Positions 18,182 to 27,701 of a stretch of DNA of 64,000 bases are shown piece after piece. The notes under the pieces are model-generated. The model was not told where the DNA came from. It saw nothing but the letters and a program-made list of their open reading frames with translations, and made no database searches. Positions within the stretch are counted from its first letter, which is position 1, and each line of letters opens with the position of its first letter. Position numbers and translations under genes: made by a program. The DNA is from Desulfotignum sp. (GTDB lineage: Bacteria; Desulfobacterota; Desulfobacteria; Desulfobacterales; Desulfobacteraceae), in assembly GCA_011389575.1 (NCBI GenBank), contig JAABUB010000002.1, positions 1 through 64,000 on the forward strand, in the 5' to 3' direction.

Positions 18182-19831
18182 ATGGCCGACGAAATTACAC
18201 CAGATGAACTGCTGGATAAAATAGACTATGGCACACCATCCGGGGACTGGATGGATACCACCAAGTCCGTTCAAATCCGGCCCGGCATGTACTGCTACGC
18301 AGCCAAGGCTGAAAGCGTTGAGACACTGGGGCTGCCCAATGCCAGGCCCTGGAACCCCGTTGAAGATGACTGGAAACTGCCGGACGACTGGCAGCAGATC
18401 CTGCATGAGGGCATAAAGGAACGCCTGGAGCGTTTCCGGACATTCAAAATCTTCATGGATGTGTGTGTGCGCTGCGGTGCCTGTGCAGATAAATGCCATT
18501 TCTTCCTGGGCACAGGCGACCCCAAAAACATGCCGGTGCTCCGGTCCGAACTGCTCAGATCGGTTTACAGAAATGATTTTACCACCGCCGGAAAAATTTT
18601 ACAAAAAATTCCCGGGGGCCAGCGCCTTGGGGGAAACCGTCCCCTGACCCTGGATGCGCTCAAAGAGATGTGGTATTATTTTTTCCAGTGCACAGAATGC
18701 CGCAGATGCTCGGTGTTCTGCCCCTACGGTATTGACACTGCGGAAATCACCATCATGGCAAGGGAGCTGTTCAATCTTATCGGACTGAACATCGACTGGA
18801 TCGCCACCCCGGTGTCCAACTGCTATCAGACCGGGAACCACCTGGGGATTCAGCCCCATGCATTCAAGGACATGCTGGAATTTTTTGTGGAAGACATCGA
18901 AGATATCACCGGTGTGGACTGCACGCCCAATTTCCAGAAAAAAGGGGCGGACATCCTGTTCATCACCCCGTCAGGCGATGTATTTGCCGATCCCGGCACC
19001 TATACCTGCCAGGGATATCTGATCCTGTTTCAGTATCTCAAGGAAAAATACGGACTTGATGTAACCTGGTCCACCTATGCGTCTGAAGGCGGCAACTTCG
19101 GGTTTTTCACTTCCCATGAGACCATGAAGCGGCTCAACGCCAAAATGTATGCCGAGGCAAAGCGCCTGGGAGTCAAATGGATTTTGGGGGGAGAGTGCGG
19201 TCACATGTGGCGGGTCATCCACCAGTACATGGATACCATGAACGGCCCTGCCGATTTTCTGGAAGTACCGGTGAACCCCATCACCGGGACCCGGTTTGAC
19301 AATGCCGCTTCCACCAAGATGGTGCACATCACCGAATTTACAGCAGACCTGATCAAACACGGCAAACTGGAACTGGACAAAAGCAGAAACGCCAACCGGA
19401 TCATGACCTTTCATGATTCCTGCAACCCTGCCAGGGGTATGGGCCTTTTGGACGAACCCCGGTATGTGATCAACAACGTGTGCGACAATTTTTATGAAAT
19501 GCCGCCCAACACCATCCGGGAAAACACCTTCTGCTGCGGCTCCGGTGCCGGGCTCAACGCAGGGGAAAACATGGAGCTGCGCATGGCGGGCGCCCTGCCC
19601 CGGGCAACCGCCCTGAAATTTGTCCATGAAAAATTCGGGGTCAACACCCTGGGTACCATCTGTGCCATCGACCGGGCCGCTTTGTCCACCTTATGTGAAT
19701 ACTGGGTACCGGATGTGGAAGTGGCAGGCATCCATGAACTGGTGGGTAACGCGTTGATCCTGCCGGGTGAAAAAGAACGTACCGAAGACCTGAGAATGGA
19801 ACCGCTGCCAGGTTGCGAAGAGGAGGAATAA
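18182..19831 (+). CDS. dsrK: DsrK, HdrD-like iron-sulfur subunit of the Dsr complex
   Basis: DsrK, 549 aa, is the cytoplasmic catalytic subunit that reduces the DsrC trisulfide. Two [4Fe-4S] ferredoxin motifs are visible (VCVRCGACADKCHFF and CTECRRCSVFCPYGI). The HdrD-type cysteine-rich (CCG) part includes GGECGHMWR, HDSCNPARGM and TFCCGSGAGLN, which bind the noncubane active-site cluster. It starts three bases after dsrM and ends one base before dsrJ. Length and motif order match canonical DsrK. Confidence 0.96.
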   Translation: MADEITPDELLDKIDYGTPSGDWMDTTKSVQIRPGMYCYAAKAESVETLGLPNARPWNPVEDDWKLPDDWQQILHEGIKERLERFRTFKIFMDVCVRCGACADKCHFFLGTGDPKNMPVLRSELLRSVYRNDFTTAGKILQKIPGGQRLGGNRPLTLDALKEMWYYFFQCTECRRCSVFCPYGIDTAEITIMARELFNLIGLNIDWIATPVSNCYQTGNHLGIQPHAFKDMLEFFVEDIEDITGVDCTPNFQKKGADILFITPSGDVFADPGTYTCQGYLILFQYLKEKYGLDVTWSTYASEGGNFGFFTSHETMKRLNAKMYAEAKRLGVKWILGGECGHMWRVIHQYMDTMNGPADFLEVPVNPITGTRFDNAASTKMVHITEFTADLIKHGKLELDKSRNANRIMTFHDSCNPARGMGLLDEPRYVINNVCDNFYEMPPNTIRENTFCCGSGAGLNAGENMELRMAGALPRATALKFVHEKFGVNTLGTICAIDRAALSTLCEYWVPDVEVAGIHELVGNALILPGEKERTEDLRMEPLPGCEEEE

Positions 19832-19832
19832 A

Positions 19833-20228
19833 ATGACAAATAAATGGATCGTTACCGGACTGGCTGTCTTTGTTCTGGCCGTGCTCTCACCGTTCTGGTT
19901 CAACATGGTGACCACCACCCAGGCCGCACCCGAACCCGAGCTGCTGGGTCCTGCCAAAGAGGCCAGAAAATGTGTCCTGGACAAATATGAAATGCGGGCC
20001 AACCACATGTCTTTGCTGGATGAATGGCGGGATGCAGTGGTACGGGATGCCGACCGGATCTATGTGGCTGCCAACGGCAAATCCTTTCACATGAGCCTGT
20101 CCACAGGAGAAAATTCCTGCCTGGGCTGCCATGAAGACAAGGAAAAATTCTGTGACTCCTGTCATACCTATACATCGGTGAACCCATATTGCTGGGAATG
20201 TCACACAAACCCCAAGGAGATTGAATGA
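19833..20228 (+). CDS. dsrJ: DsrJ, triheme cytochrome c
   Basis: DsrJ, 131 aa, is the periplasmic triheme cytochrome c of the complex. An uncleaved signal anchor (about residues 5-27) is followed by three CxxCH haem sites packed near the C-terminus: CLGCH, CDSCH and CWECH. An AGGAGG site overlaps the end of dsrK. The stop overlaps the dsrO start (ATGATG), a coupling arrangement. Confidence 0.95.
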   Translation: MTNKWIVTGLAVFVLAVLSPFWFNMVTTTQAAPEPELLGPAKEARKCVLDKYEMRANHMSLLDEWRDAVVRDADRIYVAANGKSFHMSLSTGENSCLGCHEDKEKFCDSCHTYTSVNPYCWECHTNPKEIE

Positions 20229-21049
20229 TGGAAAAGAGCAGAAGAAGCTTTCTGAAAGTTGCAGGCATTGCCGCCATCGGGTTGGGTGCTGCTCCGGCAA
20301 TGAACTTTGCTGCATTGGATTCCAATGGTCCGGCCCTGCCCGTGAAAAAGAAAAATGAAAATGCCCTTCATGCAAAACGCTGGGGCATGGTCATTCATAT
20401 AGACAAAGTGACCGACAAGATTGCAAAAAAGATCTCCAATGCCTGCCATATTCAACATAATGTGCCGGATTTTACCCATGAAGTGGATACACAAAAATTT
20501 CCCGATATCCGTCCGGTAAACCCTGACCAGGAAATAAAATGGCTCTGGAAGGAAAAATTTCATTATGCATTTCCAGACAAGGGCGATGAATTTTTGGCAG
20601 AAAAATTTGAACATCTGCCGTTCATGGTGTTATGCAATCACTGCAAAGATGCCCCCTGCGTCCAGGCATGCCCCACCCAGGCCACTTTTTCCCGGGAAGA
20701 CGGCATTGTATTGATGGATTTTCACCGGTGTATCGGATGCCGGTTCTGCATGGCAGCCTGCCCTTACGGTTCCCGGAGTTTCAACTTCAGGGATCCCAGG
20801 CCGTTCATTGCACAAATCGATCCGGATTTCCCCGTCCGATCCAAAGGGGTGGTGGAAAAATGCAACCTGTGTGCCGAACGTCTGGCAAAAGGAGAACTTC
20901 CCCATTGTGTGGAAGCCTCTGAAGGTGCCCTTGTGGTGGGAGACCTGGAAGATCCTGAATCAGAAGTCAGGAAACTTCTCAAGGAACATTATTCAATCAG
21001 ACGTAAACAGTCTCTGGGTACGGAACCCTCTGTTTACTACATCGTTTAA
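20225..21049 (+). CDS. dsrO: DsrO, periplasmic iron-sulfur protein with Tat signal
   Basis: DsrO, 274 aa, is the Tat-exported ferredoxin subunit. The twin-arginine motif is RRSFLKVAG. Cysteine clusters CNHCKDAPCVQACP, CIGCRFCMAACPYG and CNLCAERL indicate several [4Fe-4S] clusters. It relays electrons between DsrJ and DsrP. Two ATGs (20225 and 20228) follow AAGGAGATTGA; the second has better spacing but the protein is essentially identical. Confidence 0.95.
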   Translation: MMEKSRRSFLKVAGIAAIGLGAAPAMNFAALDSNGPALPVKKKNENALHAKRWGMVIHIDKVTDKIAKKISNACHIQHNVPDFTHEVDTQKFPDIRPVNPDQEIKWLWKEKFHYAFPDKGDEFLAEKFEHLPFMVLCNHCKDAPCVQACPTQATFSREDGIVLMDFHRCIGCRFCMAACPYGSRSFNFRDPRPFIAQIDPDFPVRSKGVVEKCNLCAERLAKGELPHCVEASEGALVVGDLEDPESEVRKLLKEHYSIRRKQSLGTEPSVYYIV

Positions 21050-21060
21050 GAGAGGCGCGT

Positions 21061-22218
21061 ATGCTTGAAATAGCGACTAAAGGAACGAAAAATTATTGGT
21101 TGTGGATCGCCTTTCTGCTTATCGTGATCGGTGCAGGAACGGTGGCGTATCTGGATCAGTTCTTCAACGGCCTGATGATCACAGGCATGAGCAGAGATGT
21201 CTCCTGGGGGTTTTATATTGCCAACTTCACCTTTCTGGTGGGGGTGGCAGCAGGAGGGGTCATGGTGGTCATTCCCTATTACCTGCATGATTATGAAAAA
21301 TTCCACCGGATCACCATCCTGGGGGAATTTCTGGCCGTGGCCAGCCTGATCATGTGCCTGTTGTTCATCATCGTGGATCTGGGCCAGCCGGTACGCATGC
21401 TCAATGTACTGTTGTATCCCACCCCCCATTCCATGCTGTTTTATGACATGATTGTCCTGAACGGGTATCTGTTTTTAAACATTGTCATCGGCTGGAAGAT
21501 ACTGGAGGCGGAACGAAACCAGGTCAAACCCCCGGCATGGACAAAACCTTTGATTTATCTGTCCATTCCCTTTGCCATCGGTATCCATACGGTCACAGCC
21601 TACCTGTACTGCGGCCTGCCTGGAAGGGGCTACTGGCTTACTGCCATTCTGGCCCCCAGATTTCTGGCATCAGCCTTTGCTGCCGGACCCGCATTTCTGA
21701 TCATTTTATGCTATATCATCAGAAAATTCACCAAGTTCGATCCAGGCTGGGATGCCATGCAGACCCTGTCCAAGATTGTCTGCTACGCCATTATCGCCAA
21801 TCTGTTCTTCTTTTTGTGCGAGGTATTCGTGGTGTATTATTCAGGCATTCCCGGACATCAATCCCATCTGCAGTACCTTTTGTTCGGTTACCACGGATAC
21901 AATGCCCTGGTGCCCTGGATGTGGAGCGGGTTTATCCTCATGACCGTCGGTGCTGTTCTGCTGATCATCCCCAAACTCAGGCGCAATTATATACTGCTGC
22001 CGGTTGCCTGCGCCATGATCTTTATCGGTGCCTGGATCGACAAGGGCATGGGCATGATCTCCGGGGGATTTGTTCCCTCTCCGCTGCACCATGTGACGGA
22101 ATACACCCCCACAGGGCAGGAGATTGTTATTACCCTGGGTGTTTATGCCACAGGATTTCTGGTGCTCACCATCCTGTACAAACTGGCCACCAAAGTCAAA
22201 GAAGAGGTGGGCGGCTGA
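21061..22218 (+). CDS. dsrP: DsrP, NrfD-like membrane quinone-interacting subunit
   Basis: DsrP, 385 aa, is an NrfD/PsrC-type integral membrane protein with about ten transmembrane helices spread along the chain. It interacts with menaquinone and with DsrO. Family features include the early LDQFFNGLMITGMSRDVSWGF region and the closing IDKGMGMISGGFVPSPLH. It is the last gene of the operon, followed by a terminator-like hairpin at 22264. Confidence 0.95.
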   Translation: MLEIATKGTKNYWLWIAFLLIVIGAGTVAYLDQFFNGLMITGMSRDVSWGFYIANFTFLVGVAAGGVMVVIPYYLHDYEKFHRITILGEFLAVASLIMCLLFIIVDLGQPVRMLNVLLYPTPHSMLFYDMIVLNGYLFLNIVIGWKILEAERNQVKPPAWTKPLIYLSIPFAIGIHTVTAYLYCGLPGRGYWLTAILAPRFLASAFAAGPAFLIILCYIIRKFTKFDPGWDAMQTLSKIVCYAIIANLFFFLCEVFVVYYSGIPGHQSHLQYLLFGYHGYNALVPWMWSGFILMTVGAVLLIIPKLRRNYILLPVACAMIFIGAWIDKGMGMISGGFVPSPLHHVTEYTPTGQEIVITLGVYATGFLVLTILYKLATKVKEEVGG

Positions 22219-22263
22219 TGTGCTGATACCGTGACATCGCTTTTGCTGCAATATGTGACATGC

Positions 22264-22308
22264 ACACCAGGGGAGAGCCCGAAGGCCCTTCCCTGGTGTT
22301 ATTTTATA
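22264..22308 (+). terminator. Rho-independent terminator after dsrP
   Basis: ACACCAGGG pairs with CCCTGGTGT around a small inner GCC/GGC stem and is followed by TTATTTTATATA. It lies 45 bp after the dsrP stop. Confidence 0.75.
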
Positions 22309-22310
22309 TA

Positions 22311-23969
22311 ATGAATGCACAGATGTTTCAAAACCGGAAAAAGGATCCGGATGAAATCTTCCCGGAAACCTTGAAAAACCGCTTTCTGGCCGCCATTTTT
22401 CAAAAAGACCATCAGGCTGCCGGAAAGGTCTATCATGCCATAGTGGACCAGGCCCTGCTGACACAACCGCCTCTTTCGGAAAATTCGGAAAAATTACTGC
22501 GCCAGATCCAGACCGCTTTCCGGCGGTTCAGGCCTTTTCTGGTTCCTGAGAAAAACCGGCTTTCCGATCTGTATACGGATCTGAACAGGCTGTTGGCTGG
22601 CATAGCCGGATCTGCGGGGAAAAGCGTTTGCCATGTGAAGTTTGCCGACTGGGAAACCCGCATGGACCTGTTGCCCTGGCAGATGGACAAGGTATGTGAA
22701 ACCGCCATCACCGTGCAACTGACCTCGGGGTGTTCCAATTTCTGCCGCAGGTGCAATGAATGGGCACTGCCGGGCATCAGGGCACATTTTTCATATGCTG
22801 CAGCCAGACAGATCCTGCACCTGCTTGTGGAACAAAACAATACAGATGCCGCCCTTTACGGGGCATCAGACCCGCTGGACTGGGAAGACGGCACCCATAC
22901 CCTGGCGGATCTGCTCATGCCCTTTTGTTTCAGCACCGGTTTCAGTCTTTTGACCAAGATTCCCAGAACCAGAGGCCGGGTATTAAAAAAACTGGTCCAC
23001 CACGGGATAAGCCTGTCTGTGAGCGTGACTGCAGCAAACAGAGACCGTATCACTGCATTGGAGACCCGGGCCGGCATACACCTGCAAAAGCAGCATGATT
23101 CCGATGACCTGCTCATTGCCGCCGGCCTGGATGAGGATTTCACCACTGTAAAATCTTCCATCACGGATGCCTATGGCACGGAAATCACTCCTGAAGGGGT
23201 GTTTATCATCATCCCCACATTTACCAGTGCCCTGCACCCCATGGGCCACAAAAAAATACCTGTCACCAGGAACACCCGATTTTTTCCGGTAAAAAGAATC
23301 GGCCGTCAGGCCCTGCTGGTGGATTATTTCAAACCCCTGGAAGTGGTGGGAGAAAAAAACCGGTCATTTCACCTGTCCGCGCTGCTGGATATCCAGGTGG
23401 AAACCCTTCTTCTGGATAACGGTTCCATGGACCTGTCACCCCCTGGTATGCGGAACCTGAAAGAATATTTCACCATTTTTGATGAAACCGCCCGGCTGCG
23501 GCGCAAACAGATGACCAGATCGGTTATCAGGGGACTGAAAAAACATTTTTTTTCTGACGGCAGGTACAGGGATCTGGATCCTGCCAAAAAACGGCAATAC
23601 CGGCATAAAATTGCAGTACACAGGGATTTTTGCAAAAAAAAAACGGTAAACGCATCCCGTATCAGTGCTGCGGCATTTTTCCTGCGGTCAGTCAGAGATT
23701 ATCTGGCAGCCAATGAAGACAAAACAGCCATCATTGCCCATTTGATTACACCGGAAGCTGACCGGCTGGAACAATGCTATGGCAGGATCGCACGGGCCTC
23801 AAACCCGGAACAGCAGTTTTCCAGTGATTTTTGTGATTTTTTTGAAATGTTCCGGTTTTATGCCACCGCCCTTGTGTTTGGCCGCCATAAACAGGCAGCA
23901 GATCGGTTTATCCGGGCCAATCCAGCAATCTATGATCCGGTGGCGGAGCGCTTTATGCCGTCCCGGTGA
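22311..23969 (+). CDS. Radical SAM-like protein of unknown function downstream of dsrP
   Basis: A 552-aa soluble protein. Near residue 150 it has TSGCSNFCRRCNEW, a CxxxCxxC motif that fits radical SAM [4Fe-4S] binding, followed by a barrel-like region (YGASDPLDWEDGTHTL and on). The N-terminal ~130 residues are helical. The C-terminal ~200 are basic and helical with scattered cysteines and no recognised accessory cluster. I do not recognise the subfamily. The track start at 22260 lies inside the terminator; I use the ATG at 22311, although no clear ribosome-binding site is visible. It shares the dsr orientation but lies behind a terminator, so co-transcription is doubtful. It converges on oppF. 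Confidence 0.7.
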   Translation: MNAQMFQNRKKDPDEIFPETLKNRFLAAIFQKDHQAAGKVYHAIVDQALLTQPPLSENSEKLLRQIQTAFRRFRPFLVPEKNRLSDLYTDLNRLLAGIAGSAGKSVCHVKFADWETRMDLLPWQMDKVCETAITVQLTSGCSNFCRRCNEWALPGIRAHFSYAAARQILHLLVEQNNTDAALYGASDPLDWEDGTHTLADLLMPFCFSTGFSLLTKIPRTRGRVLKKLVHHGISLSVSVTAANRDRITALETRAGIHLQKQHDSDDLLIAAGLDEDFTTVKSSITDAYGTEITPEGVFIIIPTFTSALHPMGHKKIPVTRNTRFFPVKRIGRQALLVDYFKPLEVVGEKNRSFHLSALLDIQVETLLLDNGSMDLSPPGMRNLKEYFTIFDETARLRRKQMTRSVIRGLKKHFFSDGRYRDLDPAKKRQYRHKIAVHRDFCKKKTVNASRISAAAFFLRSVRDYLAANEDKTAIIAHLITPEADRLEQCYGRIARASNPEQQFSSDFCDFFEMFRFYATALVFGRHKQAADRFIRANPAIYDPVAERFMPSR

Positions 23970-23993
23970 AGCAGTCTGCAGACACGTCCACGG

Positions 23994-24818
23994 CTATCTG
24001 CCGTATTTAAATCCCGGCTGCACCTTGATAAGTTTTTTGGTATAAGGATGTTCCGGATGTCGGATAATATTTTCTGCGGTATTGACCTCAACAATATGGC
24101 CTTCGTTTATGACCGCAATCCTGTCACAAAGGTATCTGGCAGCCGCCAGGTTATGGGTGATAAACAAAAAGGTCATGCCAAAGGTGGTTTTGATATCCAT
24201 CAAAAGCTTGAACAACTGGATGGCAATGGTGGCATCCAGCATGGAGGTGGGTTCATCTGCCACGATAAATTCCGGCTCCACCACAATGGCCCGGGCAATG
24301 GCCACCCGCTGGCGCTGGCCACCGGAAAGCTGGTGGGGATACCGGTTATAAAAGGATTTTCCCGGAGACAATCCCACGGTTTCAAGGGTGTGGATCACCT
24401 TTTCCATCCGGGATTCAGGGGTACCGATCTTCTGCACCACCAGCGGTTCCATAACCGTTTCTGCAATAGACAGGTGGGAATTGAGGCTCTGGTAAGGATC
24501 TTGAAAAATCATCTGCACCCTGGAACGAAATTCTTTTAAGGCCCGGCCTTTTAACCCGCGGACAGGAACCTTGTTGAACACAATTTCACCGGCAGTGGGC
24601 TGCTCAAGTCTGAGCAGCAGCCTGCCAGCGGTAGTTTTACCGCTGCCGCTCTGTCCCACCAGACCGAAAATTTCCCCTGTTTCAATACAAAGATCAATAC
24701 CGTTCAAGGCCAGAACCGGATTCTGGTGTCCGGCAAACAGCTGTTTTCTGGGAAAATAGGTTTTGCTCACCCCTTTCATCTCAACCAGGGGCGATTTTTT
24801 TTTATCAGGTTTTCCCAT
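23994..24818 (-). CDS. oppF: Oligopeptide/dipeptide ABC transporter ATPase OppF-like
   Basis: A 274-aa ABC ATPase with Walker A GQSGSGKTT, signature LSGGQRQRVAIARA, Walker B EFIVADEPTS and switch His in ITHN. The short C-terminal extension (NIIRHPEHPYTKKLI) is typical of the OppF/DppF group. The track start at 24995 lies deep in oppD. I use the ATG at 24818, which has GAGGCGG upstream and overlaps oppD by 14 bp. It is the last gene of the minus-strand opp operon and energises import together with OppD. Confidence 0.9.
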   Translation of the reverse strand: MGKPDKKKSPLVEMKGVSKTYFPRKQLFAGHQNPVLALNGIDLCIETGEIFGLVGQSGSGKTTAGRLLLRLEQPTAGEIVFNKVPVRGLKGRALKEFRSRVQMIFQDPYQSLNSHLSIAETVMEPLVVQKIGTPESRMEKVIHTLETVGLSPGKSFYNRYPHQLSGGQRQRVAIARAIVVEPEFIVADEPTSMLDATIAIQLFKLLMDIKTTFGMTFLFITHNLAAARYLCDRIAVINEGHIVEVNTAENIIRHPEHPYTKKLIKVQPGFKYGR

Positions 24819-25788
24819 GGCCGCCTCTGATGATTTGTGGTTCACAGCAAAATGCTTTGTGGGTGCCGGATATCTCAATCCAGTCAGGTGCCTCTTTTCT
24901 GCAGACACCTGAACAGACCTTGCAATTGTCGGCAAACCGGCAGGAGCCGATGTCTGATAAAAGATCCGGGGATTCCTGCATGTCCGGAATGACAATATCG
25001 TTCAGGTTGTCCAAAGACAGATAAGAACCCAGCAGGCTGCGGGTATAGGGGTGACGCGGAGAGGTAAACACCTCTTTTTTGGTGCCTGTTTCAACAAGCT
25101 GACCGGCATACATCACACAGATCCGGTCGCATACGGAAGCCACAACCGCAATGTCATGGGAAATAAAAATCAGGCCGGTGCTGGTTTTTTGCTGAACTTT
25201 TCTGATTTCTTTGAGAATCTGGTCCTGGACAATAACATCCAGTGCAGTGGTGGGCTCATCCGCAATAATCAGATCCGGATCACAGGCCAGGGCCATGGCA
25301 ATGATCACCCGTTGTTTCATGCCGCCGGAATATTCATGGGGATAATCCTTCATGCGCTGCACCGGAATATCCACAAGATCGAACAAGTCCTTTAACCGGG
25401 CTGCAAGATCTGCGCTGGACATATCCGGCTGGTGGGTGATAATGGCTTCTTTGATCTGGTCCTCCACCCGGTGTACCGGATTCAAGGCATTCATGGCCGC
25501 CTGGAATATCATGGCGATTTTCGCACCCCTTACCCTGCGCCATTGTTTTTCTTTCAAAAGCACCAGATCTTCTCCCTGAAACTGGATAGTGCCGTCCAGG
25601 ATAACGGCATTTTCCGGCAGAAGGCCCATCAGGGCCATGCCGATGGTGGTCTTGCCGCAGCCGGATTCCCCCACGAATCCCAGTGGTCTGCCTTTTTCCA
25701 GATCAAAACTGATGTTGTCCACCGCCTTTAACAACCCTTTTTTGGTCTTGTACCCGATGGTCAGATTCTTTACAGATAAAAGTGCCAT
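24805..25788 (-). CDS. oppD: Oligopeptide/dipeptide ABC transporter ATPase OppD-like
   Basis: A 327-aa ABC ATPase with Walker [10 protein letters not shown], signature [14 protein letters not shown], Walker [10 protein letters not shown] and switch ISHD. The C-terminus carries the OppD/DppD-type cysteine cluster ([14 protein letters not shown]), which in relatives binds a [4Fe-4S] cluster. It starts four bases after the oppC stop. It pairs with OppF as a heterodimeric motor. Confidence 0.92.
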   Translation of the reverse strand: MALLSVKNLTIGYKTKKGLLKAVDNISFDLEKGRPLGFVGESGCGKTTIGMALMGLLPENAVILDGTIQFQGEDLVLLKEKQWRRVRGAKIAMIFQAAMNALNPVHRVEDQIKEAIITHQPDMSSADLAARLKDLFDLVDIPVQRMKDYPHEYSGGMKQRVIIAMALACDPDLIIADEPTTALDVIVQDQILKEIRKVQQKTSTGLIFISHDIAVVASVCDRICVMYAGQLVETGTKKEVFTSPRHPYTRSLLGSYLSLDNLNDIVIPDMQESPDLLSDIGSCRFADNCKVCSGVCRKEAPDWIEISGTHKAFCCEPQIIRGGHGKT

Positions 25789-25792
25789 AAAT

Positions 25793-26704
25793 TCAGGACT
25801 GCCCCTCCTTTCTCAACCGGGGATCCAGCACCTCGTCCATGGCCCGGCCAAGCATGTAAAATGCCAGGGTCAAAAGGGAAATGCATACCCCGGGGGGTAT
25901 CAGCCAGTAGGGTGCCTGAAACATATGCCCGGATTTCCACACCCACTGGAGCATCATGCCCCAGCTTACCTGGCTGGGATCTCCGAATCCCAGAAAGGAC
26001 AATGCCGCTTCCACCAGGATGGCGGCAGTGACCCGGAAGGTCATGTATAAAAATGCCAGGGGCAGCACATTGGGCATGATATGCCGGAAAATAATACGCA
26101 GATGAGACGCTCCTGCCACCCGGGAGGCCTCGATAAACGGCCGGTGTTTCAATGACAGGGTCTGGGACCGGATCACCCGGGAGACCGCGGGCCAGCGCAT
26201 GATGGCAATGATGAACACAATGATCCAGATATTGAACTGGCCGAACAAAGAAGCCAAAATCAACAGAATAACCAGAGAGGGCAGCACCATGATGATATCT
26301 GCCGTACGCATGAGAAAGGCATCAAACAGGCCACCGGTGTAACCGGCCACCATGCCGACAAGCGTGCCGATGACAATACTGAAAAATGCTGCGGACAGCC
26401 CCACAATAAATGCCACCTTTGCCCCTTCCAGAAGCTGGGCCAGAAGATCTCTTCCCACATTGTCCGTGCCCAGCCAGTGGGTGAGGCTGGGGCCGGTGGA
26501 AACCCTGATATCAGGATCGATTCCGGTCATGGGATCATACATGGGACCGATAAGCGGCACAAAAAAAGAGGCAATGGCCATGAACATGAATACCGCCAGG
26601 ATGATCACACCGGTTTTTCCCAGAGGGTTTTTTATAAAAATCTGCCATCCTTTGTAAAACCGCTGCAGAGAATACTTGTTCAGCACAGGCACATCCTTTT
26701 TCAC
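25793..26704 (-). CDS. oppC: Oligopeptide/dipeptide ABC permease OppC-like
   Basis: A 303-aa inner-membrane permease with about six helices and the ATPase-coupling EAA loop (EASRVAGASHLRIIFRHIMPN). The N-terminal cytoplasmic segment and first helix followed by a periplasmic GTDNVGRD motif are typical of the DppC/OppC group. It overlaps oppB by one base. Confidence 0.92.
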   Translation of the reverse strand: MKKDVPVLNKYSLQRFYKGWQIFIKNPLGKTGVIILAVFMFMAIASFFVPLIGPMYDPMTGIDPDIRVSTGPSLTHWLGTDNVGRDLLAQLLEGAKVAFIVGLSAAFFSIVIGTLVGMVAGYTGGLFDAFLMRTADIIMVLPSLVILLILASLFGQFNIWIIVFIIAIMRWPAVSRVIRSQTLSLKHRPFIEASRVAGASHLRIIFRHIMPNVLPLAFLYMTFRVTAAILVEAALSFLGFGDPSQVSWGMMLQWVWKSGHMFQAPYWLIPPGVCISLLTLAFYMLGRAMDEVLDPRLRKEGQS

Positions 26705-27678
26705 TAATATGTAATCCTGGGATCCAGCCAGGCATACAACAGATCCACAATAAGGTTTGCCACCAGTACCACCAGGGCAATGAGCAGAAAACAGGCCTGG
26801 GCCAGGGGATAATCATTGTTGCTCACGGCAAATATCAGTTCTTTGCCAATGCCGGGCCAGGTGAAAATCTGTTCTGTCAGGGCACCGCCGTTGATGGAAA
26901 AGGCAAGGGAAAGTCCCACAGAGGTAATCACGGGCAGCGCAGCATTCTGGGCCGCATGTTTGTTGCGGATCACTTTTTCACTCAACCCTTTTGCCCGGGC
27001 CGTGATAATATAATCTTCTCTGAGAACCGAGAGCATGGACGAGCGCATCAACAGAAGATAAGAACCCAGATTGATGATAAACAGCGTCATCAGCGGCAGC
27101 ATCAGATGGTGAAGAACATCCAGTATCCGGATAAACAAGGAGGCATTTCCCACCCACAAAGACGGGGTCAGGACCCCGCCCAAAGGAAAAAGTCCCAGCT
27201 TGAATCCCAGAATCCACAGCAAAAGCAGGGCAAACCAGGGAATAAACAGGGTGTAACACACAAGGGCGGAAATGGACATGATATTGTCCAGAGACGAGCC
27301 TTTGCGCCAGGCGGCAATCTTACCCAGGAAAACCCCCACAAATGCAGCCAGAACCGTGGAGGTGGTGAACAGCAGAATGGTCCATTTGAGTTTGTCTAAA
27401 ATGATGGTGGAAACCTGTTCTCCATAATGAAAGGAAAACCCGAAATTACCGGTGAAAAAATTTTTCACATAAATAAGATATTGTTCCCACAAGGGTCTGT
27501 CCAGTCCCATCTGTTGGATAAGATGGGCCATGTCTTCAGGGGTGAGCATGGGATCCACCATTTTGGATATGGGATCTCCCGGAGACAAACGGAACAAAAA
27601 AAACAGCACCGTCAAAATCACAAAAAAAATGAAGGCAACTTCCACCAGTTTTACCAGAATATAGCTGGATTTTTTCAT
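26704..27678 (-). CDS. oppB: Oligopeptide/dipeptide ABC permease OppB-like
   Basis: A 324-aa inner-membrane permease with six predicted helices. Family signatures include FLFRLSPGDPI near the N-terminus, GLDRPLWEQYLIYVKNFFTGNFG, and the EAA-type loop ARAKGLSEKVIRNKHAAQNA. It forms the translocation pore with OppC. It lies 23 bp after oppA. Confidence 0.93.
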   Translation of the reverse strand: MKKSSYILVKLVEVAFIFFVILTVLFFLFRLSPGDPISKMVDPMLTPEDMAHLIQQMGLDRPLWEQYLIYVKNFFTGNFGFSFHYGEQVSTIILDKLKWTILLFTTSTVLAAFVGVFLGKIAAWRKGSSLDNIMSISALVCYTLFIPWFALLLLWILGFKLGLFPLGGVLTPSLWVGNASLFIRILDVLHHLMLPLMTLFIINLGSYLLLMRSSMLSVLREDYIITARAKGLSEKVIRNKHAAQNAALPVITSVGLSLAFSINGGALTEQIFTWPGIGKELIFAVSNNDYPLAQACFLLIALVVLVANLIVDLLYAWLDPRITY

Positions 27679-27701
27679 TTTATTCCAAACGCTTTATATG
27701 C

